Assembly (NCBI GenBank): GCA_021849615.1
Contig: JAJZSQ010000006.1
Span: 1-59,212, forward strand
Source: Pseudomonadota bacterium
GTDB taxonomy: Bacteria > Pseudomonadota > Gammaproteobacteria > Steroidobacterales > Steroidobacteraceae
Length of the DNA: 59,212 nucleotides
Direction: 5' to 3'
In this document: positions 10,322 to 18,767 of the stretch, in pieces
Numbering within the stretch: position 1 is the stretch's first letter
Layout of the letters: each line of letters opens with the position of its first letter
The notes under the pieces: generated by a model
Databases searched by the model: none
Seen by the model: only the letters and a program-made list of their open reading frames with translations
What the model was told of the DNA's origin: nothing
Program-made: the position numbers and the translations under genes

Positions 10322-10888
10322 ATGTTCGACACCGCCGACACCATCGTTCTGTACGAAGAACTCGCCGTCGAGGACGTTTTGCCCCTGCGCTGGGACGGGC
10401 ACGCACCCCACCCGGCCGCCGCGGCCGCGCTCGCCGAGCGCAACCTGCAGGTGCTGCAGGCCTGGGACGCCTTGGAGGACCACGGTCTGGTGGAGAAACC
10501 CGACGAGACGGCACCGCTCGCGGCGGATATCCAACGCCTCGACCGCAAAATGACCCTGCTGTTGGGGTTGGTCGGACAACTGCTCGCGGTGAATCGCCCG
10601 CGTCCGCAGCCGGTGCCGCTGCGGTTCAACGCCCGCGGCGCGCTCTGGCGTGCCGCCGAAATGCCGCCGGCCGTCGGGGCACGCGGGCACCTCGAGATCT
10701 ATCTGCACGAGTGCGTGGCGCAGCCCCTGCGACTGCCCGCCGAAGTCACCTCCGTGTCGAGCGCCGGCGAGGTCAAGGCGCGCTTTGCGCCGCTCGATGA
10801 TGCGCTCTCGGGCATCCTCGCCAAGATCGCCTTCCGCCGTCACCGGCGCCAGATCGCCGGCCGGCACGGACCGAAACGCCACGACTGA
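10322..10888 (+). CDS. Degenerate PilZ-like domain protein next to the flagellar cluster
   Basis: A 188-residue soluble protein. Residues about 95-180 follow the pattern of a PilZ beta-barrel: LRFNARGALWRA in the place of the DxSxxG strand, GARGHLEIYLH, then a closing helix ending AKIAFRRHRRQ as in many PilZ proteins. The RxxxR loop that binds cyclic di-GMP is not recognisable and the DxSxxG motif is reduced to NARGA, so it probably does not bind c-di-GMP in the canonical way. The N-terminal half is helical and unlike YcgR. It converges on fliK with 18 bases between the stop codons. A role in motility is inferred only from position. Confidence 0.65.
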   Translation: MFDTADTIVLYEELAVEDVLPLRWDGHAPHPAAAAALAERNLQVLQAWDALEDHGLVEKPDETAPLAADIQRLDRKMTLLLGLVGQLLAVNRPRPQPVPLRFNARGALWRAAEMPPAVGARGHLEIYLHECVAQPLRLPAEVTSVSSAGEVKARFAPLDDALSGILAKIAFRRHRRQIAGRHGPKRHD

Positions 10889-10903
10889 GCGCAGCGCCTG
10901 CGC
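10889..10903. terminator. Hairpin in the convergent pilZ-like/fliK gap
   Basis: GCGCAG-CGC-CTGCGC is a perfect 6-bp stem filling the gap between two convergent stop codons. There is no T-tract on either strand, so function as a bidirectional terminator is only a possibility. Confidence 0.4.
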
Positions 10904-10906
10904 GCC

Positions 10907-12073
10907 TCAGGCGTAGGTGTCGAGCAGCCCGGTGCCGGCAAGTCCACCGCTCACGGCCGCAGCCGTGCCGTCGGCGGCGCCGACCTCCCCCACCCCATTG
11001 ACTGCTGGACGCGCCGCACGACGCGAATCGCGCGGGGCGTCCTGCGAAACCCCCGAATCGGTCAGCGCGAGCCCCTGACTGGCAAACATAGCGCGCAGCT
11101 GCGGCAGCGCCTGCGAGAGTGCCTGGCGCGTCTCCGCCTGCGCCGCGCCGAACCACACGCTCGCCTGCCCATGGTGCACCGAGATGCTCACCTGCACCGG
11201 ACCGAGGTGCTGCGGCGCCATTTGCAGCGAAGCATTCTGCACACCCTTGCTCACCATCCAGGTCAGCTGCGTGCCGAGCTGTTCGTTCCAGCCGCTCGAC
11301 CCGACCGGCGCACTGAGCGTTGCGCTCGGTGCCGCCGCCGCCGGGCGCGCGGCCGAATGCACTCCGGCGGCGAGCTGACCGGCGCTGACCAATTGCGCGT
11401 TGCTGCTGCTCTGCCCGACGGAAGCCGGTGCGCTGTGCGTCTCTGCCCCGGAGATCTGCGTCAGCGCTTTGGTCTGGGTCAACTTGTGCGCTGCGTTCTC
11501 GGCGGCCAGACTCGCCGCGTTGATGCGGCTCGCACCACCGGCCTGCGCCGCCGCCGACGCCGATGTCTTGCCTGCCGCACCCGATTGCACCGCGACCGTT
11601 GTGTTCGGGACCGCTTGACCCATCAGCGCCATGGCCGCGCTCACCGGATCGGGCTTGTGCGCCTTGAGCACCGGGTGCGCCGCGGGCTTACCCGACTTAC
11701 CCGTGAGCGCTGCGGCCGGCGGCTTCGCCGGAGCGGCGAGCGACTGGGCGAGCGCCTGGGAGAAATTCTTCCCCGCCGGCGCGCCGTGCTGCGCCTGCGA
11801 GCCATCGCGCGCTCGAGGCTGCCTCGAGGCGCTCTTGTTCGGGCCACTGCTCGGCGCCGAGCCACTCTGTTGGGCGTCCGGTGCCGGTGTACCCTGTTGC
11901 GGATTCGTTGCACCGGAGCTGCTCGAAGCCCCGGACGTATCGCCGGCACCGCCGTTGCCGGTGCCACCGCCACCCGCGGCGCCGCCGCCGCTCAATGCCG
12001 GGCCCGGCGAGGACGAGACCGTCGGGGCGTTCGCTGCCGAGACGCCGACAGACAGAAGAGCCTCAGGTGACAC
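10907..12073 (-). CDS. fliK: FliK: hook-length control protein
   Basis: Secreted molecular ruler that stops hook growth and switches FlhB to filament export. The first 270 or so residues are low-complexity Ala/Ser/Gly/Pro/Thr, as usual for FliK. The C-terminal Flg_hook domain is clear: WNEQLGTQLTWMVSKGVQNASLQMAPQHLGPVQVSI...GQASVWF...RQAL...LRAMFASQGL. The GTG start at 12073 is supported by AAGGAG eight bases upstream and gives 388 residues. The start overlaps the end of fliJ by 11 bases. The frame remains open well upstream, but that region is the fliJ gene in another frame. Confidence 0.9.
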   Translation of the reverse strand: MSPEALLSVGVSAANAPTVSSSPGPALSGGGAAGGGGTGNGGAGDTSGASSSSGATNPQQGTPAPDAQQSGSAPSSGPNKSASRQPRARDGSQAQHGAPAGKNFSQALAQSLAAPAKPPAAALTGKSGKPAAHPVLKAHKPDPVSAAMALMGQAVPNTTVAVQSGAAGKTSASAAAQAGGASRINAASLAAENAAHKLTQTKALTQISGAETHSAPASVGQSSSNAQLVSAGQLAAGVHSAARPAAAAPSATLSAPVGSSGWNEQLGTQLTWMVSKGVQNASLQMAPQHLGPVQVSISVHHGQASVWFGAAQAETRQALSQALPQLRAMFASQGLALTDSGVSQDAPRDSRRAARPAVNGVGEVGAADGTAAAVSGGLAGTGLLDTYA

Positions 12074-12518
12074 GCAATTGACTCCTTCGGCTCCAGGACT
12101 GCTGGGATCGTTCGTCGGTTTCGTGCTGCTCGCGCCGCTCCTGCACGCGTCGCTCCTCCTCGCGCCAGTGCTCGGCCACGGTCTCGACCGCAGCGGCACG
12201 CCGCGCGGCATTGCGCCAGTTCTCCAGTTCCGCGCTGCGCGCCGTCTCGGCCTGCGCGACAATCTGCGCCTGATGCTGCAGAGCCTCATCGAGACGGCAC
12301 AGAAAGACCTGATATTCGCGCACGCCGGCCCCACTGAGGCCGGCCTGCGCGCGGCGGGCAAATTCCTGCATGTAGGCGCCGCGGTAGCTCTCGAGCTCCT
12401 GCAGCCGGGCCTGCGCTTCGTTCACCCGACGCTCGCACACTGCGAGCGCTTCGGCGCGGCGCCGCTCATGGTCATCAACCACACGCTGCACCATGTCGAT
12501 CCGTTGTGACTTTTTCAT
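12063..12518 (-). CDS. fliJ: FliJ: flagellar export chaperone/ATPase stalk
   Basis: A 151-residue, almost entirely alpha-helical coiled-coil protein rich in Glu, Arg, Gln and Ala (for example ERRVNEAQARLQELESYRGAY), the stalk that couples the FliI hexamer to FlhA. The ATG at 12518 overlaps the fliI stop (TGATG) and has GGAAGG upstream. A TTG one codon earlier is possible. Confidence 0.9.
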   Translation of the reverse strand: MKKSQRIDMVQRVVDDHERRRAEALAVCERRVNEAQARLQELESYRGAYMQEFARRAQAGLSGAGVREYQVFLCRLDEALQHQAQIVAQAETARSAELENWRNAARRAAAVETVAEHWREEERRVQERREQHETDERSQQSWSRRSQLRVT

Positions 12519-13876
12519 CAATTGCCTTCCGCGAGCACGCTCTCGAGGGCGCCTAAGCTCGCCCCGAGATCGACGCGCTCATGCACGTCTTGCTGTAGAA
12601 ACTGCTGCATCCGCGGCCAACGGCTGATCGCCTGATCGACCCGCGGATCGCTGCCGCGCTGATAAGCACCGATCGCGACCAGGTCGCGATGCTGCTGGTA
12701 GGTGGAGAGAATCTGACGGAACTGCCGGGCGCTCGTAAAATGCGCCGGGGAGACGATTTCGTTCATGACGCGGCTGACGGACGCCTCGATGTCGATCGCC
12801 GGGTAGTGACCGCTTTCTGCGATCCGCCGCGACAGCACGATGTGTCCGTCGAGGATGGCGCGCGCCGAATCGGCGATCGGATCGTTCTGATCGTCACCTT
12901 CGGCGAGCACCGTGTAGAACGCCGTGATCGAGCCGCTGCCCTCGGCGCCGTTGCCGGCGCGCTCGACCAGCTGCGGCAGACGGGCGAACACCGAGGGCGG
13001 ATAGCCCTTGGTGGCCGGCGCCTCGCCGATCGCCAGGGAGATCTCGCGCTGCGCCTGGGCGAAGCGCGTGAGTGAATCCATCAGCAGCAGGACATTTGCG
13101 CCACGGTCGCGGAAATATTCAGCAATCGCGGTGGATAACCACGCTCCGCGCAGACGCGTCAGCGGTGGTGCGTCCGCCGGCGCGGCCACCACCACCGCGC
13201 GGGTACGGTCCTCGGGACCGAGAATACGCTCGACGAACTCCTTGACCTCGCGGCCGCGCTCGCCGATCAGTCCCACGACGATCACCTGGGCGCTGGTATA
13301 GCGGGCCATCATGCCGAGCAACATGCTCTTGCCGACACCGCTGCCGGCAAACAGCCCGACGCGCTGTCCGCGGCCGATGGTCAACAGCGAATTGATCGCG
13401 CGCACCCCGACGTCGAGCGGTGCGCTGATCGGCTGGCGCGCCAGCGGGTTGATCGGACGCCCCGTGAGGCGGACGGTGTCGGTGCAGCCGAGCGGACCGA
13501 GTCCATCGAGCGGCTGGGCGCTGCCGTCGACGATGCGCCCGAGCAGCTGCTCCCCGACATGGACCGTGCCAGCGTGCCGGCGCGGGATGACGCGTGCGTT
13601 CGGACCGAGCCCGTGAGCATCGCCCGCGGGCATCAGATACAGCCGGTCGCCGGCGAAACCGACAACCTCGGATTCGATGCGCGATCCATCCCCGGCGATC
13701 ACGTCGCAGTAGTCACCCACTGCGGCCTGACATCCGGTCGCCTCGAGCGTCAGGCCGACCATGCGCGTCAGACACCCCTCGAGCGGCGGCGGCTCGGTCT
13801 GCTCGACCGAAAGGCGGGTGCGGCGCAGTCCGGCGCCCCAGGCCGCAGCGCGTTTCAGCTGTAACACTTCGCTCAT
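12518..13876 (-). CDS. fliI: FliI: flagellum-specific export ATPase
   Basis: F1-beta-like hexameric ATPase of the flagellar type III export apparatus. Walker A is [14 protein letters not shown] near residue 176, Walker B is [18 protein letters not shown], and the [18 protein letters not shown] and [10 protein letters not shown] motifs are characteristic of FliI. At 452 residues it is full length. The ATG overlaps the fliH stop by four bases. Confidence 0.97.
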   Translation of the reverse strand: MSEVLQLKRAAAWGAGLRRTRLSVEQTEPPPLEGCLTRMVGLTLEATGCQAAVGDYCDVIAGDGSRIESEVVGFAGDRLYLMPAGDAHGLGPNARVIPRRHAGTVHVGEQLLGRIVDGSAQPLDGLGPLGCTDTVRLTGRPINPLARQPISAPLDVGVRAINSLLTIGRGQRVGLFAGSGVGKSMLLGMMARYTSAQVIVVGLIGERGREVKEFVERILGPEDRTRAVVVAAPADAPPLTRLRGAWLSTAIAEYFRDRGANVLLLMDSLTRFAQAQREISLAIGEAPATKGYPPSVFARLPQLVERAGNGAEGSGSITAFYTVLAEGDDQNDPIADSARAILDGHIVLSRRIAESGHYPAIDIEASVSRVMNEIVSPAHFTSARQFRQILSTYQQHRDLVAIGAYQRGSDPRVDQAISRWPRMQQFLQQDVHERVDLGASLGALESVLAEGN

Positions 13877-14529
13877 GGGGTCTCCGGTGTGGCCGAACGA
13901 TCGGCGGTGCGTTCATCGCCGAGGGCGTTCGCGGCGATGGCCGCAATGCGACTCTCCATGCGCGCATCGATGCGGGACGCTTCGCTCTGCACGAGGCAGC
14001 CCCCGCGGGTCAAAGTCGGATCCTCAATCAGGCTCCAGGCACGCTCGCCACCGCCTGCGGCCAGGCGCTCGCGCACCGTCTGGGCGTCCTCCGGATGCAG
14101 ATGCACGCGCACCTCGCGTGCCGCCAGCGGCAGCTGGGCGAGCGATTCGCGCACGATCGCAATGATCTGAGTCGGCTCGGTGCGCAGCTCCCGCCGCGCC
14201 AGCTGCTTGCCGACCGCGAGCGCGAGTTCGACCAGTTCGCCCTCGACCTCCTCGTCGAGCGCCTCGAGCGGACGGGTGATCAGCCCGAGCACCGCGTCGA
14301 GGCGCTGTACGCGCTCATCGAGTGCAGCAAGGCGCACGCGCAGCTCCGCCTCAGCTCGCTCCAGGCCCGCCTGGTAGCCGCGCGACTCGGCCTGCTGCTG
14401 CGCCAGGCGAAGCTCGTTGTCGCTGCGCCGACGCGCATCGGCGAGCTCGATGACCGGCCCGCTGACCTCGGGCAACTGCCAGCGCTCGACCGGCGCGGCG
14501 CCGCTGAACCGTCCACGCAACTCAGACAA
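13873..14529 (-). CDS. fliH: FliH: negative regulator of FliI
   Basis: A 218-residue FliH that links FliI to the C-ring. It has a charged helical N-terminal half ([28 protein letters not shown]) and a C-terminal V-ATPase-subunit-E-like domain ([17 protein letters not shown]...[13 protein letters not shown]...[26 protein letters not shown]). The start is taken as TTG at 14529: it is preceded by AAAGGAG with a six-base spacer, gives MSELRGRF, and overlaps the fliG stop by eight bases. No ATG or GTG is suitably placed. Confidence 0.9.
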   Translation of the reverse strand: MSELRGRFSGAAPVERWQLPEVSGPVIELADARRRSDNELRLAQQQAESRGYQAGLERAEAELRVRLAALDERVQRLDAVLGLITRPLEALDEEVEGELVELALAVGKQLARRELRTEPTQIIAIVRESLAQLPLAAREVRVHLHPEDAQTVRERLAAGGGERAWSLIEDPTLTRGGCLVQSEASRIDARMESRIAAIAANALGDERTADRSATPETP

Positions 14530-15538
14530 ACTGCTCTCCTTTACCTGCGAGCGCGATGGTGCCGGCCTCGGCGAGTTTGCGGGCGAGCTTGAGGATTTCC
14601 TTCTGCGCGCCCTCGACTTCCGAAACGCGCACCGGGCCTTTGGCCTCGAGATCGTCCTTGAGCATCTCGGCGGCACGCTGCGACATGTTCTTGAACATCT
14701 TCTCCTTCAGCGCATCGTCGGTGCCCTTCAGGGCGAGCAGCAGCTGCTCACTCGGCACTTGGCGCAACAGCTCCTGCATACCCCGGTCGTCCAGATCGAG
14801 CAGGTTGTCGAATACGAACACCAGCTCCTCGATGCGCGCAGCGAGCGGCGCATCGCTCTTGGCGACCTGCTCCATCAGGGCGCTCTCCTGGCTCGGCTCG
14901 AGGAAATTGATGATGTTCGCAGCCGCCTTGGCACCTCCGAGCACGGACGTCTTGCCGCTCGACTTGCCGGCAAACTGCTTCTCGATGATGTCGTCGAGTT
15001 CGCTGAGGGCACTCGGCTGCACGCCATCGAGCAGCGCGATACGCGCCACCACTTCCGGGCGCATGTTCGCCGGCAGCAGCGCCAGCACCTCGGCAGCCTG
15101 ATCCGGATCGAGATAGGCCAGTACGATCGCGATGGTCTGGGGATGCTCGAGGCGGATAAGCTCCGCAACACCGCGCGGGTCCATCCACTTCAGCGCCTCG
15201 AGCCCCTTGGTGCTGCGGCCGATACTGATCCGATCGATGATGCTCTCGGCCTTGTCAGCCCCGAGGGCATCGACCAGCACCTTACGCAGGAACTCATCGG
15301 CGCCGACGCCGACCGAGGTCTGTCGCTCGACGCTCGCGGTGAACTCGGAGATCACCCCCTGCACTTCATCGAGCGAGACATTGCTGAGCCGCGCCATGGC
15401 TGCACCGATGCGCTGCACCTCCTTGGCGCCCATGTGCTTGAGCACCTGCGCCGCCTCGCCCTCCCCGAGCGTCAGCAGCAGGATCGCCGCCCGTTCGGTG
15501 CCGCTGCGCGCGGCGTCTTTGCCGTTGCGCTCACTCAT
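14522..15538 (-). CDS. fliG: FliG: motor switch protein
   Basis: Rotor protein that transmits torque from the stators and anchors the C-ring to FliF. In 338 residues it shows the N-terminal FliF-binding domain (ERAAILLLTLGEGEAAQVLKHM), the middle armadillo domain with EHPQTIAIVLAYLD, and the C-terminal torque helix with LVFVFDNLLDLDDRGMQELLRQV and the downstream LK region. It overlaps the fliF 3' end by eight bases. Confidence 0.97.
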   Translation of the reverse strand: MSERNGKDAARSGTERAAILLLTLGEGEAAQVLKHMGAKEVQRIGAAMARLSNVSLDEVQGVISEFTASVERQTSVGVGADEFLRKVLVDALGADKAESIIDRISIGRSTKGLEALKWMDPRGVAELIRLEHPQTIAIVLAYLDPDQAAEVLALLPANMRPEVVARIALLDGVQPSALSELDDIIEKQFAGKSSGKTSVLGGAKAAANIINFLEPSQESALMEQVAKSDAPLAARIEELVFVFDNLLDLDDRGMQELLRQVPSEQLLLALKGTDDALKEKMFKNMSQRAAEMLKDDLEAKGPVRVSEVEGAQKEILKLARKLAEAGTIALAGKGEQFV

Positions 15539-17261
15539 CGTTGCCTACCCAGCCGCGCACCAGCTGTGCCACGCGCTTCGGATCCTGGCCGACCATGGCT
15601 CGCGCGTTGGCGAGCTGCTGCTCGTGCGAGAGTGCCTTGACCACCGCCTCCTTCTGCGCCTGCGGCGCGCCGTCGGCCATTCCGTCGGCCCCGATCTGCG
15701 CCACCGCAGCTGCGAGGGGTCGGGCCGGTGTGAGCAGCGAGCGCACCAGTGGCCGCAGCACCGCGATCACCAGCACGATGACCCCGATGAGGCCGGCGGC
15801 GATTTTCAGCAGGCTCCAGAAGATCGGCCGCTCCCAGAAGGGCGCGGACTGGAACGTGCCGCTCGGAGTCGCCGGCAAATCGAGCGGCTCGTTGACCACG
15901 CTCACACTGTCGCCGCGCGCGGCGTTGTAGCCGACGGAATCCTTGACCAGCTGAGTGATGCGCGCCAGCTCCTGGGCCGAGAGCGGCACCTGGGTCACCT
16001 TGCCATTAGCCCCCTTGACCGCGCGGTACCCGACCAGCACCGCCACGGTCAGGCGACGGATCTGTCCGGGCGGCTGGCGCGAATAGTCCAGGGTCCGGTC
16101 GATGTCATAGTTGCGCGTGACGTTACTCGACAGGACGCTCGCACCGCCCGTTGCGCCCACGGCACCCGGAACCGGCGAGACGGCGCCGAGCGGAGCGCTC
16201 CCGGCGGGCTTGGCCGCCGGCTTCGTTGCGGTACTGCCCGGCGCGGTCGTGCCAGGCGCGCCTGCCGTTCCCTTGGCCGCCGCAGCGGCGGACTTCGCCT
16301 GCGCCGGCGGCGCCAACACACCCGGGGCGGGCGGTTCGTTCGAGAGCGAGCCCGGCACACCGCCAGGTCCGCCGGCGCCGCTGCTCTGCTGGGAAATCTG
16401 TTCACTGCGCACGATCTGGCTGTTCGGCTTGTAGAGCTCTTGGGCCTGCTCATGAGTGCCGAGATTCAGCTCCGCGACCACGTCGGCGTGCACGAGGCCC
16501 GGGCCGACCAGCGGGGTGAGCAGCGCGACGATGCGCCGCGAGTCCTCGTTCTCGATGCGGTGCACGAGATCGAAGTTGCGCTCGTCCATCGCGTACGCGC
16601 TGCTGCCCTGTGGCCCGGAGAGCAGCTGACCGTTCTGATCGACCACCGTGACATGCGCGGGCGACAGGTCCGGCACGCTGGAGGCCACGAGGTTCACGAT
16701 CGCCTGCACCTGCTCGGGCCCGAGCACGCTGCCGGCGCGCAGCTGCACGAACACCGAGGCGCTGGCGGCCGTCTGATCACTGACGAACACCGACTGACGC
16801 GGAACGGCCAGATTGACGCGCGCGGCGGACACCTGCTGCATGCTGGCAATCGTATGCGCCAGTTCCGCCTCGAGCGCATGCTGGTAGCGCACGTTTTCGA
16901 TGAACTGACTGACGCCGAAGCCCGACCCTTTGTCGAGCGCGGCAAAGCTGTCGCCCTGGGTGACGCCCTGGCCGGCGAGCTTCAGACGCGCCGCATCGAG
17001 CTGCTCGGCGGGAACCTCCACCCCATTGGTGCTCGGGTCGAGCTGATAGGGGATCTGCGCTCCCTGCAGGGCCTGAACGACCTGCGCCTCCTGTTGCGGC
17101 GAGAGGTTCGCATACAGCAGGCTGTAGGTCGGCCCCCGCGACCACAGCACGATCCAAACGCCGGCAGCGACCGCCGCGGCGATGCCGAGCAGCAGCAGCA
17201 GGGGACGCAGACTCGCCGGCAGAGCCGGCATCGAGGGTAAAGCGGTGGATTCGCCAGCCAT
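15531..17261 (-). CDS. fliF: FliF: MS-ring protein
   Basis: Forms the membrane MS ring on which the flagellum is built. The 576 residues include an N-terminal transmembrane helix at about 20-42, the YscJ/FliF ring-building domains (PTYSLLYANLSPQQEAQVVQAL, VNLAVPRQSVFVSDQ), a long Ala/Pro/Gly loop at about residues 300-370, a second transmembrane helix near 475-497, and a C-terminal FliG-binding tail with VAQLVRGWV. Confidence 0.96.
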   Translation of the reverse strand: MAGESTALPSMPALPASLRPLLLLLGIAAAVAAGVWIVLWSRGPTYSLLYANLSPQQEAQVVQALQGAQIPYQLDPSTNGVEVPAEQLDAARLKLAGQGVTQGDSFAALDKGSGFGVSQFIENVRYQHALEAELAHTIASMQQVSAARVNLAVPRQSVFVSDQTAASASVFVQLRAGSVLGPEQVQAIVNLVASSVPDLSPAHVTVVDQNGQLLSGPQGSSAYAMDERNFDLVHRIENEDSRRIVALLTPLVGPGLVHADVVAELNLGTHEQAQELYKPNSQIVRSEQISQQSSGAGGPGGVPGSLSNEPPAPGVLAPPAQAKSAAAAAKGTAGAPGTTAPGSTATKPAAKPAGSAPLGAVSPVPGAVGATGGASVLSSNVTRNYDIDRTLDYSRQPPGQIRRLTVAVLVGYRAVKGANGKVTQVPLSAQELARITQLVKDSVGYNAARGDSVSVVNEPLDLPATPSGTFQSAPFWERPIFWSLLKIAAGLIGVIVLVIAVLRPLVRSLLTPARPLAAAVAQIGADGMADGAPQAQKEAVVKALSHEQQLANARAMVGQDPKRVAQLVRGWVGNDE

Positions 17262-17270
17262 GTCGACTCA

Positions 17271-17621
17271 CTACATCTGCATATTCATTATGTCGGTGTA
17301 GGCGCTGATCAGACGGTTGCGCACCTCAGTCAGAGCCTGAAAGGACACGCTCGCCTTCTCCATCTGCAGCACCACCTGCGGCAGCGACACTCCTGGCGCG
17401 CCGCGCGAGAACGCGTCGGCGAGCGCACTGGCACGCTGCTCACTCTGATTGACCGAGTTGATTCCATCCTTGAGGATCGAGGCGAACTCGCTCGGTCCGC
17501 TCACCGCAGCGGCGGCGCCCTGCGCGCCGCCGAGCGGCATCGGCTTCGGCGCATCGAGACGCACCTGGGACGACATGGCGCGGATCTGCGCCAACACCTG
17601 ATCAATGGCCATCTGGCTCAT
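17271..17621 (-). CDS. fliE: FliE: MS-ring/rod junction protein
   Basis: A 116-residue adapter between MS ring and rod. It shows the family C-terminus with FASILKDGINSVNQSEQRASALADAFSRG, LPQVVLQMEKASVSFQALTEVRNRLISAY and a MQM end. The ATG at 17621 is preferred over upstream in-frame codons because GAGGGG precedes it and it begins only 10 bases after the fleR-like stop, which suggests cotranscription from the fleR promoter. Confidence 0.94.
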   Translation of the reverse strand: MSQMAIDQVLAQIRAMSSQVRLDAPKPMPLGGAQGAAAAVSGPSEFASILKDGINSVNQSEQRASALADAFSRGAPGVSLPQVVLQMEKASVSFQALTEVRNRLISAYTDIMNMQM

Positions 17622-17631
17622 GGGGTTCCCC

Positions 17632-18651
17632 TCAGGCCGCCGGAACTTCGACGCCGGCCTCACGCAGGCGGGCCAGCTTGTAACGCAGGGTGCGTGGGCT
17701 GATGCCGAGGCGTTCGGCGGCCTCGCGCCGACTGCCCTGACCGCTCTTCAACGCATCGAGAATCAGGTCGCGCTCGGCCTGGATGAGCGAGCCGGCCAGC
17801 GAACTGACCGTGCACTCGGCGACCGGCGCAGCCTCGCGCACCGGCGCATCATTGGCGAGCTCGAACTGAATGTGCTCGGGGCCGATGACCGGGCCATTGA
17901 GCAGGATCAGGGCGCGCTGCAGCAGGTTGTCAAGCTCGCGCACGTTGCCCGGCCAGGGATAGGTGAGCAGACGATGCGCCGCCTCGGCGCTGAGCGCGGG
18001 GATCTGCTTGCCCGGGCGGCAATGATCGGTGAGCAGTTGCATGGCGAGCGGCAATACATCGTCGCGGCGCTGGCGCAACGGCGCAATCGCGAGCGGGAAT
18101 ACGTTAAGCCGATAGTACAGGTCCTCGCGGAAATGCCCCGCCGCAACCTCCTCGCGCAGCCGCCGGTTCGTGGTTGCGATGACGCGCACGTCAAGACTGA
18201 TCGTCTCCCGTCCGCCGAGCCGCTCCACCTCGCGCTCCTGCAGCACGCGCAGCAGTTTCGCCTGCAGCCCAAGCGGCATCTCGGTTACCTCATCGAGCAG
18301 CAGCGTGCCGCCCTGGGCCTGCTCGAACTTGCCCGGATGGGTCGCGTGCGCGCCGGTGAAGCTGCCGCGTTCGTAGCCGAACAGCATCGCTTCGAGCATG
18401 TTCTCAGGGATCGCCGCGCAATTGACGGCGACGAACGGGCCGTTGGCGCGCGGACTGCGCCGATGGATGTAGCGGGCGAGCACCTCCTTGCCGGTGCCGG
18501 ATTCACCCCAGATCAACACCGTGCAGCCGCTGGCGGCGACCCGGCGCGACAATTCGAGCAGGTGCTGCGAGCTCGCGGCGCAGGCGACCGGTTCCGGGAC
18601 GCTCTGGGCGCTGGTGTTGACGGCAGGTTGTGGCGCGTAAAGTTCTGACAT
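17632..18651 (-). CDS. FleR/FlrC-like sigma-54 activator lacking a receiver domain
   Basis: A 339-residue enhancer-binding protein. After only about 25 unstructured residues the AAA+ domain starts: Walker [10 protein letters not shown], the sigma-54 contact loop as GSFTGA (usually GAFTGA), [39 protein letters not shown], the arginine-finger [14 protein letters not shown], and [20 protein letters not shown]-terminal Fis-type helix-turn-helix follows ([22 protein letters not shown]). The core sequence is of the FleR type, but the phosphoacceptor receiver domain is absent and no FleS kinase gene is adjacent. The ATG at 18651 has GGGGGA upstream; a TTG 12 bases earlier is less likely. It is the first gene of the fliE-K series and sits under its own sigma-54 promoter. 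Confidence 0.88.
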   Translation of the reverse strand: MSELYAPQPAVNTSAQSVPEPVACAASSQHLLELSRRVAASGCTVLIWGESGTGKEVLARYIHRRSPRANGPFVAVNCAAIPENMLEAMLFGYERGSFTGAHATHPGKFEQAQGGTLLLDEVTEMPLGLQAKLLRVLQEREVERLGGRETISLDVRVIATTNRRLREEVAAGHFREDLYYRLNVFPLAIAPLRQRRDDVLPLAMQLLTDHCRPGKQIPALSAEAAHRLLTYPWPGNVRELDNLLQRALILLNGPVIGPEHIQFELANDAPVREAAPVAECTVSSLAGSLIQAERDLILDALKSGQGSRREAAERLGISPRTLRYKLARLREAGVEVPAA

Positions 18652-18687
18652 CGATTCCCCCAATCGCAGGGATGCTGGATAGGGGAA

Positions 18688-18703
18688 TGCAATTGCCGTG
18701 CCT
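18688..18703 (-). promoter_or_regulatory. Sigma-54 promoter of fleR-like/fliE operon
   Basis: The minus strand reads AGGCACG-N4-TTGCA, with exactly ten bases between GG and GC. It differs from the consensus TGGCACG-N4-TTGCW at one peripheral position. The predicted start is near 18677, leaving a leader of about 26 bases containing the ribosome site. Confidence 0.82.
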
Positions 18704-18723
18704 GGCGAGAAAGTGCTCCTAAA

Positions 18724-18741
18724 GCGTGACGTGCATCACGC
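18724..18741. promoter_or_regulatory. Inverted repeat GCGTGA-N6-TCACGC upstream of the fleR-like promoter
   Basis: Perfect 6-bp arms containing the core GTGA-N6-TCAC, centred about 55 bases upstream of the predicted fleR-like transcription start. The core is that of CRP/Vfr/Clp sites, although both outermost bases differ from TGTGA/TCACA. It may instead be bound by a sigma-54 activator. Confidence 0.5.
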
Positions 18742-18767
18742 GCGCGGCAACCCGCCGCGCCCGGGTG

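Noticed and set aside
15132-17240. About 700-codon plus-strand open frame opposite fliF and fliG
   Set aside because: No recognisable motif, and it is antisense to two well-supported genes.
18703-18716. Plus-strand TGGCGAG...TGC as a sigma-54 promoter
   Set aside because: Nine-base spacing and no plus-strand gene downstream.
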